Source of the DNA: 70-18 sp041691815
GTDB lineage: Bacteria; Pseudomonadota; Alphaproteobacteria; Acetobacterales; Acetobacteraceae
Length of the DNA stretch: 34,917 nt
Direction: 5' to 3'
NCBI GenBank assembly: GCA_041691815.1
Contig: JBEPTZ010000039.1
Coordinates: forward strand, 1-34,917
Under the pieces are notes generated by a model. It made no database searches, was not told the origin of the DNA, and saw only the letters and a list, made by a program, of their open reading frames with translations. Of this stretch, positions 14,834 through 22,415 are shown in pieces (positions within the stretch are counted from its first letter, which is position 1; each line of letters starts with the position of its first letter). A program made the position numbers and the translations under genes.

Positions 14834-15624
14834 CCCACCGAATCCCGCGCCGGCCCCACCAACGACGCGCCGCCATCCACCAGGATCGTCTGACCGGTGA
14901 TGAACCGCGCCTGGTCCGACAGCAGAAACCGCGCCGCCTGCCCGATATCCCAGCCGGTCCCCTCCACCCCCAGCACCGAGGCCTTGGCCCGCTGCGCCCG
15001 CGCCTTCTCGCTCATCCCGCGCGCATAGACCATCGGCGTATACATCGGCCCCGGCGCGATGCAGTTCGCCCGTATCCCCTCCGGCCCATGGTCCACCGCC
15101 AGCGCCCTGGTCAGCGCGATCACCGCGCCCTTCGACACCGTGTAGGCGGTCAGCCCGCGCGGCCGGATCGCCGAGATCGACGAGATGTTGACGATCGCCC
15201 CGCCGCCGCCCCGCCGCATCGCCGGAATGGCGTATTTGCAGGCCAGGAACATGCTCTCCACGTTCACCTGCATCACCCGCCGCCAGTTCGCCTCGGTCTC
15301 GTCCACCACATTGCCGCGGCTGCCGATACCGACGTTATTATCCAGACAATCCAGCCGCCCCCAGCGCCGCACCGCCTCGGCCACCATCGCCTCGCACTGC
15401 GCCGCCTCGGTGACATCGAAACTGGCCGCGGCCGCCGTGCCGCCCTCGGCCGCGATCATCGCCACCGTCCGCTCGGCCAGCGCCAACTCCCGATCCACCA
15501 CCAGCACCTGCGCCCCGGCCCGCGCCAGCAAAATGCAGGCCGCCCGCCCGTTGCCGATCCCCTCCCCGGCCGCGCCGCCGCCGGTAACGATCGCCACCCG
15601 CCCGCCAAGCCCCCATTCATCCAT
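14830..15624 (-). CDS. SDR family NAD(P)-dependent oxidoreductase
   Basis: This 264-residue classical SDR has an extended glycine motif TGGGAAGEGIG at residues 14-24, Asp44 after the second strand (favouring NAD), NNVG at 96-99, Ser148/149 and Tyr161/Lys165 (YTVSK). It ends with the usual TGQTILVDGGASL. It is of the FabG-like type, distinct from the MFE-2-like SDRs at 1927 and 9606. The start shares one base with the stop of the acyl-CoA dehydrogenase gene (TGATG), and its end overlaps the racemase start, so the three genes are translated as a unit. The likely role is oxidation of a hydroxyacyl-CoA or an alcohol of the same substrate; this is inferred from context only. Confidence 0.87.
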   Translation of the reverse strand: MDEWGLGGRVAIVTGGGAAGEGIGNGRAACILLARAGAQVLVVDRELALAERTVAMIAAEGGTAAAASFDVTEAAQCEAMVAEAVRRWGRLDCLDNNVGIGSRGNVVDETEANWRRVMQVNVESMFLACKYAIPAMRRGGGGAIVNISSISAIRPRGLTAYTVSKGAVIALTRALAVDHGPEGIRANCIAPGPMYTPMVYARGMSEKARAQRAKASVLGVEGTGWDIGQAARFLLSDQARFITGQTILVDGGASLVGPARDSVG

Positions 15625-16784
15625 CAGCCGCGATCCTTCAGCACCCGCCGCGCAATCGCCATCCGATGCACCTCCGACGGTCCCTCATAGACCCGCATCG
15701 TCCGCACCTTCTGCGCCATCAACTGCAGCGGCAACTCCTTGGTCACCCCCATCGCGCCGTAGGCCTGCATCGCGTGGTCGATCACGTCCTGCGCCATCTC
15801 GGTGGCAAACACCTTGATCATCGAGGCCTCGGTGCGCACGTCCAACCCGGCATCCTGCTTGGCCGCCGCGTCCATCACCATCAGCCGGCAGGCATGAATC
15901 CGCGTCGCCGCGTCCGCCACCCACCACTGCACCGCCTGCCGATCCGCCAGCCGTGCCCCGAACGTCACCCGCTGCCTGGCGTGCTCGCACAGCATATCCA
16001 GCGCCCGCACCGCCATCCCGGTGCACCAGGCCCCCATCTGCAGCCGCCGGATCGTCAGCCGCAACTGCATCGGCGCGAACCCCGCCCCCTCGCGGCCCAG
16101 CATCTGGCTCGCCGGCACCCGGCAATCCTCGAACACCACCTCATAGGTCCGCTGCCCCCCGAGCATCTGGATTTCCCGCTCGACGATGAACCCCTTGGTG
16201 CCGCGCTCGACGATAAACGCGCTCACCCCCTCATGCCGCTTCCCCTCCCCGGTCCGCGCCATCACAATCGTGAAATCCGCATACGACACCCGGCTGATCC
16301 AGATCTTGCGCCCGTTGATTACCCAGTCCCCCCCATCCCGCACCGCCCGCGTCGTCATCCCCGCCGGATCGCCGCCCGCCCCCGGCTCGGAAATCGCGAT
16401 TGCCGACTTCGCCGTGCCATCCGCATACGGCACCAGATACTTCGTCCGCTGCGCCTCATCCGCCACCGCCATCAGCATGTGCAAGTTCGGCGAATCCGGC
16501 GGAAAGATGAACGGCACACAGGTCTTGCCCAACTCCTCGTTCACCGCCATCAGCGCCACCACCGGCAGATTGGCCCCGCCCAGCGCCTCGGGCACATCCA
16601 ACCCCCACAGCCCCAACTCCTTGCACCTGGCAAACAGCGGCGCCTCCTCCGCCTCGGTCAGCGCCACCTTGCCGCCGCCGGCCTCGCGCGCCATCACCGC
16701 CCGCTCCAACGGCCGCAACTCCTGCGTGACGAACTTCGCCACCAGTTCCTGCAGCATCCTGTGCTCTTCGGCCAACTCGAACAT
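15624..16784 (-). CDS. acyl-CoA dehydrogenase (homomeric type)
   Basis: The 386-residue acyl-CoA dehydrogenase has the FAD motifs AIAISEPGAGGDPAGM and WVINGRKIWISRV and the ARQRVTFGARLADRQAVQ helix. The catalytic Glu367 lies in VYEGPSEVHR close to the C-terminus, as in medium-chain and CaiA-like enzymes. Unlike the pair at 7010-9499 it looks self-sufficient. It should introduce the 2,3 double bond into an acyl-CoA and pass electrons to ETF. The ATG at 16784 is chosen because MFELAEEHRML matches the family start; the frame continues upstream into the AT-rich repeat and is not coding there. It is the first gene of an overlapping trio with SDR and racemase. Confidence 0.9.
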   Translation of the reverse strand: MFELAEEHRMLQELVAKFVTQELRPLERAVMAREAGGGKVALTEAEEAPLFARCKELGLWGLDVPEALGGANLPVVALMAVNEELGKTCVPFIFPPDSPNLHMLMAVADEAQRTKYLVPYADGTAKSAIAISEPGAGGDPAGMTTRAVRDGGDWVINGRKIWISRVSYADFTIVMARTGEGKRHEGVSAFIVERGTKGFIVEREIQMLGGQRTYEVVFEDCRVPASQMLGREGAGFAPMQLRLTIRRLQMGAWCTGMAVRALDMLCEHARQRVTFGARLADRQAVQWWVADAATRIHACRLMVMDAAAKQDAGLDVRTEASMIKVFATEMAQDVIDHAMQAYGAMGVTKELPLQLMAQKVRTMRVYEGPSEVHRMAIARRVLKDRG

Positions 16785-16807
16785 CGCGTTTCCCCTATCG
16801 CAGGCAA

Positions 16808-16936
16808 GCAGTTCTTTTTTGAAAAAAAGAACCAAAAAACGTCATCCGCCTTGCAACAGTGGAGTGGCGGAGACTCCTTACACTCCAACGGATAAAAAGT
16901 TTTTTTGCTTCTTTTTGTTCACAAAAAGAAGACCTT
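16808..16936. repeat. AT-rich compound hairpin repeat, family 1, copy C
   Basis: The outer hairpins are 16811-16832 (same bases as in copy A) and 16908-16931 (same as A and B). The centre (ATCCGCCTTGCAACA, then GTGGAGTG facing CACTCCAAC, then GGAT) is nearly the same as in copy A. The element lies between the EamA gene stop (7 bases away) and the start of the acyl-CoA dehydrogenase gene, both on the minus strand. Confidence 0.92.
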
Positions 16937-16938
16937 CC

Positions 16939-17808
16939 TCACGCCTTCCGTCGACTATCCCGCAAATTCCACGCAATCCCGCTCATGATAATCGCCGCCC
17001 CCAGCAGAATCACCGGATCGAACCGCTCGCCGTACAGCACCATCCCCACCGTCGCGATCACCGGGATGCGCATGAAGTCGATCGGCACCACCAGTGTCGC
17101 GTCACCGTAGCGGAACGCGTTGGTCAGGCACACATGCGCCAGGAGCCCCGCCAGGCACAGCGCCAGCAGCGCCGGCGCCTCGCTCCAGGCCAACTTGTCG
17201 CCGAACCACAGCGATCCCCCGGTCGCCACGTTCACCGCCAGATACATCGGCAACTGCATCAGGTTCATCCACATCATGATCGTCAGCACTGAGTTGCTGC
17301 CGGTCAGGAACTTCGTCGTGGTCAACTGCACCCCGAAGCACGCCGCCGCCCCCAGCACGATCAGCGCCGCCGGCTGGAACGTCCCCACCCCCGGCTGCAA
17401 AATCACCATCACGCCGACGAACCCCAGCACCACCGCCCCCAGCCGCGCCACCGTCAGCCGCTCGCCGAGGAACACCGCCGCCAGGATGGTCGTCCACGCC
17501 GGCGAGGTGAATTCCAGCGAAAACACCGTCGCCAGCGGCAGCACCGTCACGCCATACGCCCACGCCGTCTGCCCGCCGAAATGGAACACGTTGCGCAGCA
17601 GGTGAATCCGCAGCGGAAACGGCCCCGCCACCGGCGCCCGCCGCGCCAGCGCGTAGCCGCCCAGCACCACGATGCCGCCCAGGTTGCGGATCGCCAGTAT
17701 CTCGTAGACGTTCAGCCCATGCGCCAGCGCGCGGATCGCCACCGCCAGCGTCGAGAACGACACCAGCGCGCCCACCATCCACATCACCACGCGCTTGATG
17801 TCCCGCAT
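16939..17808 (-). CDS. EamA/DMT-superfamily transporter
   Basis: The 289-residue inner-membrane protein has ten predicted hydrophobic helices in two five-helix EamA repeats (about 8-140 and 145-280). The LEFTSPAWTTILAAVFLGERLT stretch, typical of the end of the first repeat, is followed by a second repeat ending in VLYGERFDPVILLGAAIIMSG. The drug/metabolite transporter superfamily exports amino acids, metabolites or toxic compounds; the substrate is unknown. GGGAG precedes the ATG. Location upstream of the acyl-CoA dehydrogenase trio suggests possible co-transcription, but the repeat between them may separate the units. Confidence 0.88.
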   Translation of the reverse strand: MRDIKRVVMWMVGALVSFSTLAVAIRALAHGLNVYEILAIRNLGGIVVLGGYALARRAPVAGPFPLRIHLLRNVFHFGGQTAWAYGVTVLPLATVFSLEFTSPAWTTILAAVFLGERLTVARLGAVVLGFVGVMVILQPGVGTFQPAALIVLGAAACFGVQLTTTKFLTGSNSVLTIMMWMNLMQLPMYLAVNVATGGSLWFGDKLAWSEAPALLALCLAGLLAHVCLTNAFRYGDATLVVPIDFMRIPVIATVGMVLYGERFDPVILLGAAIIMSGIAWNLRDSRRKA

Positions 17809-17872
17809 CGGCCACTCCCATCAGGTGGCCACGCAACCAGTCGCCCGAAGGCAAGTCAACGCGGGCCGCTGC

Positions 17873-19171
17873 CTATCTGATGCGCGCCCGCCAGGTCGCC
17901 AGGATGCGCCGCGCCAGCGCCTGGTAATCACCGTCGAAATGATGCCCGCCGGTGGTGCGGATCACATCCGCCTCGCCGCCCGCCAGCCCCGGACAGGCCG
18001 AATCCGGCGCGTCGCTGTCACCATAGAAGCATTGCACCAGCGCCGCCGGCACCTTGGCCAGTTCCGGCACGATCGGCAGCGCCGTCGAGCTCGGCCCCGC
18101 TCCCAGCCAGCCCACCACCCGGATTTCGAAATCCGCCGCCTTGGACAGCGCCAGCAGCGAGATCAGCGACACCTTGGCCTGCTGCTTCGCCGGCAGCCTG
18201 GTGTAGACGAACGGCAGCACATCGGCGCCGAACGAGTAGCCGATCAGCGCCACATGCTTCGCACCCCACTTGGCCTCATAGCTGCGCATGATCCGCGCCA
18301 CGTCCTTCGCGGTGCGATCGGGTGTCTGCGCGCCCCAGAAATACCGCAGGCTGTCCAGCCCGATCACGTTGATGCCGTCTTTCTGCAGCACCTCGCCGAT
18401 CCGCTTGTCGATGTCCCGCCAGCCGCCGTCGCCGGCCAGCACGATCGCCAGCATGTCGGTGGGTGCGGCCGCCTTCAGCTCCACCAGCGGCAGGTCGGCG
18501 ACACTCTCGCCGCCACCGCCCAGCGGCGCCAGATGCGGCGCCACCAGCGCCGCCAGCATCGCACCGGCCGACGGCCCCCCTGGCGAAGGTCGGGCCGCCA
18601 CCGCATCGATCTCCGGCGCCAACCCGGTCGCCGCCACCGCATCGCGCCCCGCCTGCGGCCAGTCCGGCGTCGCGCCGACCGTCCAGAAGCCTTCCAGCTT
18701 CTTCGCACCCGCCCCGCAGCCGTTCGCCGCCAGCGCCGCGCTGTCCATCGGGTCGAGGCTCACCGCCCCGGCCATCGAATTCGGCGGCGCCAGCGCCATC
18801 ACCCGCTCGGCCAGCATTCCGCCCGCGCCGATGCCGGCCAGAATCGCGGTGTGATAGCGCGCGGTGCCCTGCTGGCGCTGCACCTCGCGCGCCAGCGATT
18901 CCGAATCGCCATCCATCAGATGGCACGGCTTCCCCTGCACCGCCGCCAGGTACGGCCCGCTGTCCACACCCTCGACGAACACACCCAGCTTGCGCAACGC
19001 CTCCGCCGCCACAGCATCCTCGCTGCCCCAGGCATCGCCGGCCGAGAACAGGATCACGAAATCGCGCATCTCGCCGGTCGGCTGGTAGACATGCAATTTG
19101 CCATAGCGGGGCTCGGCATGGGCGGATGAAATGGTGAGCATCAGGACCAGCAGGGTCAGGAGGAGACGCAA
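17873..19171 (-). CDS. acvB: AcvB/VirJ-family lysyl-phosphatidylglycerol hydrolase
   Basis: The ~432-residue periplasmic protein has a signal peptide (MRLLLTLLVLMLTISSAHA) and two alpha/beta-hydrolase-like halves. The C-terminal half carries the nucleophile elbow GYSFGAD (Ser313), the oxyanion-side LAGDGGWRDID at 246-255 and His410/411 in TTGGHHFDGDY. AcvB-type proteins of Agrobacterium and Rhizobium hydrolyse lysyl-phosphatidylglycerol made by LpiA/MprF. The gene directly upstream on the same strand is the mprF homologue, which strongly supports this role. The start is unsure: the frame is open to 19264, but that part is an AT-rich repeat. A TTG at 19171 gives a clean signal peptide; an ATG at 19141 would leave almost none. 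Confidence 0.83.
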   Translation of the reverse strand: MRLLLTLLVLMLTISSAHAEPRYGKLHVYQPTGEMRDFVILFSAGDAWGSEDAVAAEALRKLGVFVEGVDSGPYLAAVQGKPCHLMDGDSESLAREVQRQQGTARYHTAILAGIGAGGMLAERVMALAPPNSMAGAVSLDPMDSAALAANGCGAGAKKLEGFWTVGATPDWPQAGRDAVAATGLAPEIDAVAARPSPGGPSAGAMLAALVAPHLAPLGGGGESVADLPLVELKAAAPTDMLAIVLAGDGGWRDIDKRIGEVLQKDGINVIGLDSLRYFWGAQTPDRTAKDVARIMRSYEAKWGAKHVALIGYSFGADVLPFVYTRLPAKQQAKVSLISLLALSKAADFEIRVVGWLGAGPSSTALPIVPELAKVPAALVQCFYGDSDAPDSACPGLAGGEADVIRTTGGHHFDGDYQALARRILATWRARIR

Positions 19172-19203
19172 TGGGACAAATCCACACAGCAAGAGAAAGC
19201 AAG

Positions 19204-19250
19204 GCTTCTTTGTTTGAAAACAAAGAAGCAAAAAAACTTTATCCCAATGC
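19204..19250. repeat. AT-rich hairpin repeat, family 1, half copy D
   Basis: GCTTCTTTGTTT at 19204-19215 pairs perfectly with 19218-19229, and is followed by CAAAAAAACTTTATCCC (19229-19245), the same layout as the left half of copies A-C. A short palindrome CAATGCATTG (19245-19254) follows. No right-hand hairpin is seen. It lies in the leader of acvB, about 30 bases before its likely start. Confidence 0.75.
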
Positions 19251-19336
19251 ATTGCATCCAACAACCGGCATCACCGGGGAAGGAATATTTACCAGAGCGA
19301 CACGGAGGAGCGGAGAAAGAAAAAACACCCTTCCCT

Positions 19337-19424
19337 CTCTTCGCCTCTACGTCTCTTTGTGAACTGCCTTGCTTGATCGGCTCAACAAGCAAGCAAGGCT
19401 ACAAAGCGACGTAGAGGCGAAGAG
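19337..19424. repeat. long inverted repeat, family 2, second locus
   Basis: The arm 19337-19375 (CTCTTCGCCTCTACGTC, then CTTTGT, then GCCTTGCTTG) matches the reverse complement of 19390-19424 with one mismatch and a small asymmetric loop, around a 14-base spacer. A further related stretch (GCGACACGGAGGAGCGGAG) lies at 19297-19315. The arm is similar to that of the inverted repeat at 1814-1902. The remainder of the 372-base gap between mprF and acvB (19172-19543) holds half copy D and no gene. Confidence 0.78.
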
Positions 19425-19543
19425 AAGCAGCGGAGCACTGTCATCTCCCCAACCCGGGCAATACCAGCTCCCGGATCGAATCCCCCTCCCCGAGGATTGC
19501 TGCCAGGCCAAACTCCCCTTCGTCGCTTCCTAGCCCCCTGCCA

Positions 19544-22087
19544 TCAAGCCCCCGCCGACAGCACCGCCACATCGGCCAGCAGCACGAACGGACTCAGCGT
19601 CCCACTGGCGGCCAGATACCGCGGCTCCCATTCCGGGCTGAACTTGCTCTTGAACGTCCGCAGCCCACGGAAATTATACACCCGCCCGCCATACCGCCAC
19701 AGCAGATGCCCGATCCGGTGCCACACCGAGGCCAGCGGCGTCGCCATGATCCCCGACAGCGGCGCCATCCCCAGGCTCAGCGTGGCAAACCCGGCGGCCT
19801 TCAGATGCAACGCCAGCCGGGTGAACAGAAACTCCATCGCATACGGCGAGGCATCCGCCACATGCCGCATCACCCCCACCGTCGCCTGGGTGTGCAGGTC
19901 GGTGGTCATGAACGACACGAACGCCACCGGCCGGCCGTGCTGGCGCACCAGCATCACCGATTGCGGCGCCAGCCAGGCAGCGTCGAACGCCGCCACCGAG
20001 AACTTCTTCTCCCGCGCCTTGTGGCTGGCCAGCCAGGCGTCGCTGATCGCCCGCAACTCCGGCAACGCGCTGTGGCCATCCAGCACCTCGGCCACCAGCC
20101 CGTCGCGCTCGCCGCGTTTCAGCGCATAGCGCAGATTCTGCCGCGACGGCCCCACCAGCGCGAACTGGTCGAGTGCGATGGTCGCCTCCTCGCCCAGCTT
20201 CATCAGCTTCAGCCCGGCATCCAGATACATCGGCAGGCAATCCGGCCGCACCTGGTAGAACGCCGCCCGCCCGTCATGCCGATGCGCCAGCGCGACAAAC
20301 TCGGCGATCAGCGCCGGCCACTCGCAGCGCTGCCCCACCGGATCGTACAAGGCCACCCAGGACCGGCCGCGCTTGGCATACATCAGGAACGAGCGCCGAC
20401 TCGGCGAGAACAGGAACTGCTTGTCGCCCATCAGCGCCAGCATCGCATCGCTGCGCTCCTGTGCCCGCACGATCGCCGCCGCCTCGGCCAGTGCCGCCGC
20501 ACTCGGCCGCCCGGCCCGCCCGGCGCTCGGCCGCAGCAAGTGCCGCAGGATGAAACCGGCGGTCACCAGCACCGCCGCCAGGGTGGCGCGCAACGCCCGG
20601 GGCAGCTTCTCGTCGAACTCGAACTGCCACCAGATATCCGGGCTGTACGGCACCGCGCGGAACGCGAAAAACAGCACCCAGACCGCCAGCGCCATCACCG
20701 CCGCCACCGCCATCACCCAGCCCAGCGTCACCTTCTGCTCCAGTAGAGGCGCCTGCCGGCGGAACACGCCGCGGGTGCCCAGCAGCAGCAGCACCAGCCC
20801 CAGCAGTACCGTCGCCTCGAAGAACGCCAGCCCCTTGGCCAGCGACAGCGCCAGGCTGGCCACCGCCAGCACCAGCGCCAGCCACCACGCGCCATACAGC
20901 CTGAACATCAGCCCGCGCGCGGTGAACAGCAGGAACACCCCGAGCACGCTGGAGGCCAGTTGCGCGCTCTCCACCACCCACAGAGGCAGCACCAGTTGCA
21001 GCATCGCCAGCCGCCGCCCGAACGCCGGGGTGGCGCCGGACAGCACCAGCATCATCCCCACCGCGAAGGTGATCACCGCCAGGAACACCGGCGTCAGCAC
21101 CTTCGGCGCGATCCGCCCCATCAGCCGCGGCACCACCAGCCGCGCCTCGAACCCGGCCAGCAGCACCGCCGAGACGCCGAGCGGCAGCAGGAAATACACC
21201 GCCCGATAGGCCAGCAGCGCCGCCACCGCCGCCCCGGCCGGCACCGTGCCGCCCAGCACCAGCAGCAACGCCGCCTCGAATACCCCAAGCCCGCCCGGAG
21301 TATGGCCGATCACCCCCAGCAGCAGGGCGGCGGTATACACCGCCATGAAAATCGGCAGCGACACCGCCGACGCCGGCAGCAGCACCCACAGGCTCAGCCC
21401 GGCACCCAGCACGTCCAGCCCGACCAGCGCGATCTGCCCCAGCACGAAGCCGGCCGGCGGCACCTCGACGCGCCGGCCGCGCCATCCAACTCCACGCCCG
21501 CCCAGCGCCAGCACCGCCAGCGTCGCCGCCAGCCCGGCCACGCCCACCAGTTGCAGTGCCAGCGCCGGCAGGCCGGCCAGTGCCGCCATCGGCCCGGCCG
21601 CCAGCAGCAGCCCCAGCCCGCCCCAGGCCACCAGCGCCAACCCGAAGGTGCCGGCGGTCAGCACCATCACCCGCGCCACCGCCACCGGCCCCACCCCGGC
21701 GGCGCCATACACCCGGTAGCGCACCGCGCCGCCGGTCAGCGCGCCGAAGCCCAGCGCATTGCCCAGCGCCGAGCCGGCCACGCCGCCGACCAGCAACGCC
21801 GACCACGGCAGCTTGACGCCGAGATAGCGCAGCGCCGCCCAGTCGCGCGCCACCAGCCCGACATAGCTCAACCCGGTGGCCAGCACCGCCAGCACCAGCG
21901 CCGTCGCCGGCAGGTGGTGCAGCGAGCGCATTACCGCATGATAATCGAGCGAGGCCGAGGCCGCCTGCAGCAGCAGCAGCAGCACGGCGATCGCCAGCGC
22001 AGCCCCCAGCGCCGGCGCCGCCCGCCGCAACCGCGGCCGCCACCCGGCACGCACGGCACCGGCGAGGCCGATCCCTTGGCTGTCCAT
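19544..22087 (-). CDS. mprF: bifunctional lysyl-phosphatidylglycerol synthase/flippase (MprF/LpiA)
   Basis: The 847-residue membrane protein has a hydrophobic N-terminal half with about fourteen helices (residues ~25-520), including the flippase-type segment GVIGHTPGGLGVFEAALL. A soluble C-terminal GNAT-like DUF2156 domain (about 540-847) transfers lysine from Lys-tRNA to phosphatidylglycerol. The C-terminal signature FKSKFSPEWEPRYLA is intact. Lysyl-phosphatidylglycerol lowers membrane negative charge and protects against cationic peptides and acid. acvB follows on the same strand after 372 bases, matching the lpiA-acvB order of other alphaproteobacteria. The first ATG is used; no strong ribosome site is visible close to it, so the start is moderately sure. 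Confidence 0.93.
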   Translation of the reverse strand: MDSQGIGLAGAVRAGWRPRLRRAAPALGAALAIAVLLLLLQAASASLDYHAVMRSLHHLPATALVLAVLATGLSYVGLVARDWAALRYLGVKLPWSALLVGGVAGSALGNALGFGALTGGAVRYRVYGAAGVGPVAVARVMVLTAGTFGLALVAWGGLGLLLAAGPMAALAGLPALALQLVGVAGLAATLAVLALGGRGVGWRGRRVEVPPAGFVLGQIALVGLDVLGAGLSLWVLLPASAVSLPIFMAVYTAALLLGVIGHTPGGLGVFEAALLLVLGGTVPAGAAVAALLAYRAVYFLLPLGVSAVLLAGFEARLVVPRLMGRIAPKVLTPVFLAVITFAVGMMLVLSGATPAFGRRLAMLQLVLPLWVVESAQLASSVLGVFLLFTARGLMFRLYGAWWLALVLAVASLALSLAKGLAFFEATVLLGLVLLLLGTRGVFRRQAPLLEQKVTLGWVMAVAAVMALAVWVLFFAFRAVPYSPDIWWQFEFDEKLPRALRATLAAVLVTAGFILRHLLRPSAGRAGRPSAAALAEAAAIVRAQERSDAMLALMGDKQFLFSPSRRSFLMYAKRGRSWVALYDPVGQRCEWPALIAEFVALAHRHDGRAAFYQVRPDCLPMYLDAGLKLMKLGEEATIALDQFALVGPSRQNLRYALKRGERDGLVAEVLDGHSALPELRAISDAWLASHKAREKKFSVAAFDAAWLAPQSVMLVRQHGRPVAFVSFMTTDLHTQATVGVMRHVADASPYAMEFLFTRLALHLKAAGFATLSLGMAPLSGIMATPLASVWHRIGHLLWRYGGRVYNFRGLRTFKSKFSPEWEPRYLAASGTLSPFVLLADVAVLSAGA

Positions 22088-22352
22088 CGTTCAGAGAGGT
22101 CCTTCGGGTTCTATGACGCGCATCCGTCGCCTCTGGTCCGCCGATGCGGCGGTCCCGAAGTGTTTGTTTCCGAGGCAAATGTGGCCAAACCCCGGCGGCG
22201 CGCAATGGCCCGATGGGTGCCGGTCGTCAACGATCCGATGACACAACCGCCCGCCTCGCCCGGGCCGGCCTGCCCAGGCGGCCTAATCGGTTGTTTTTGA
22301 AACCTTCGCCCCCCGTGGCCGCCGGCGAGAAATGTCAAAGACCACCCAAAGC

Positions 22353-22385
22353 AAGTTACGTTTTGCAATTCAATAGCGGTAACTT
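22353..22385. repeat. short inverted repeat in the prpB-mprF intergenic region
   Basis: AAGTTAC at 22353-22359 pairs with GTAACTT at 22379-22385 around 19 bases. It is AT-rich compared with its surroundings and lies 30 bases past the lyase stop on the minus strand, so it may be a weak terminator or an operator. The rest of the 22088-22415 gap must hold the mprF promoter; I see no clear elements in it. Confidence 0.35.
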
Positions 22386-22415
22386 ACTGAAATAATGGCC
22401 GCTTTGTGACAGACT

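Noticed and set aside
16785..16835. Upstream extension of the acyl-CoA dehydrogenase frame to 16835
   Set aside because: It runs into repeat copy C (FFKKELLA); MFELAEEH is the normal family start.
19172..19264. N-terminal extension of acvB up to 19264
   Set aside because: It would translate the AT-rich family 1 half repeat (FLLLCFQTKK-like); a clean signal peptide begins at 19171.
22289..22304. GGTT..AACC hairpin with a T-run upstream of mprF, possibly a degenerate family 1 hairpin
   Set aside because: Only four paired bases and no flanking AAAAAACTTT..ATCC block; too weak to call.
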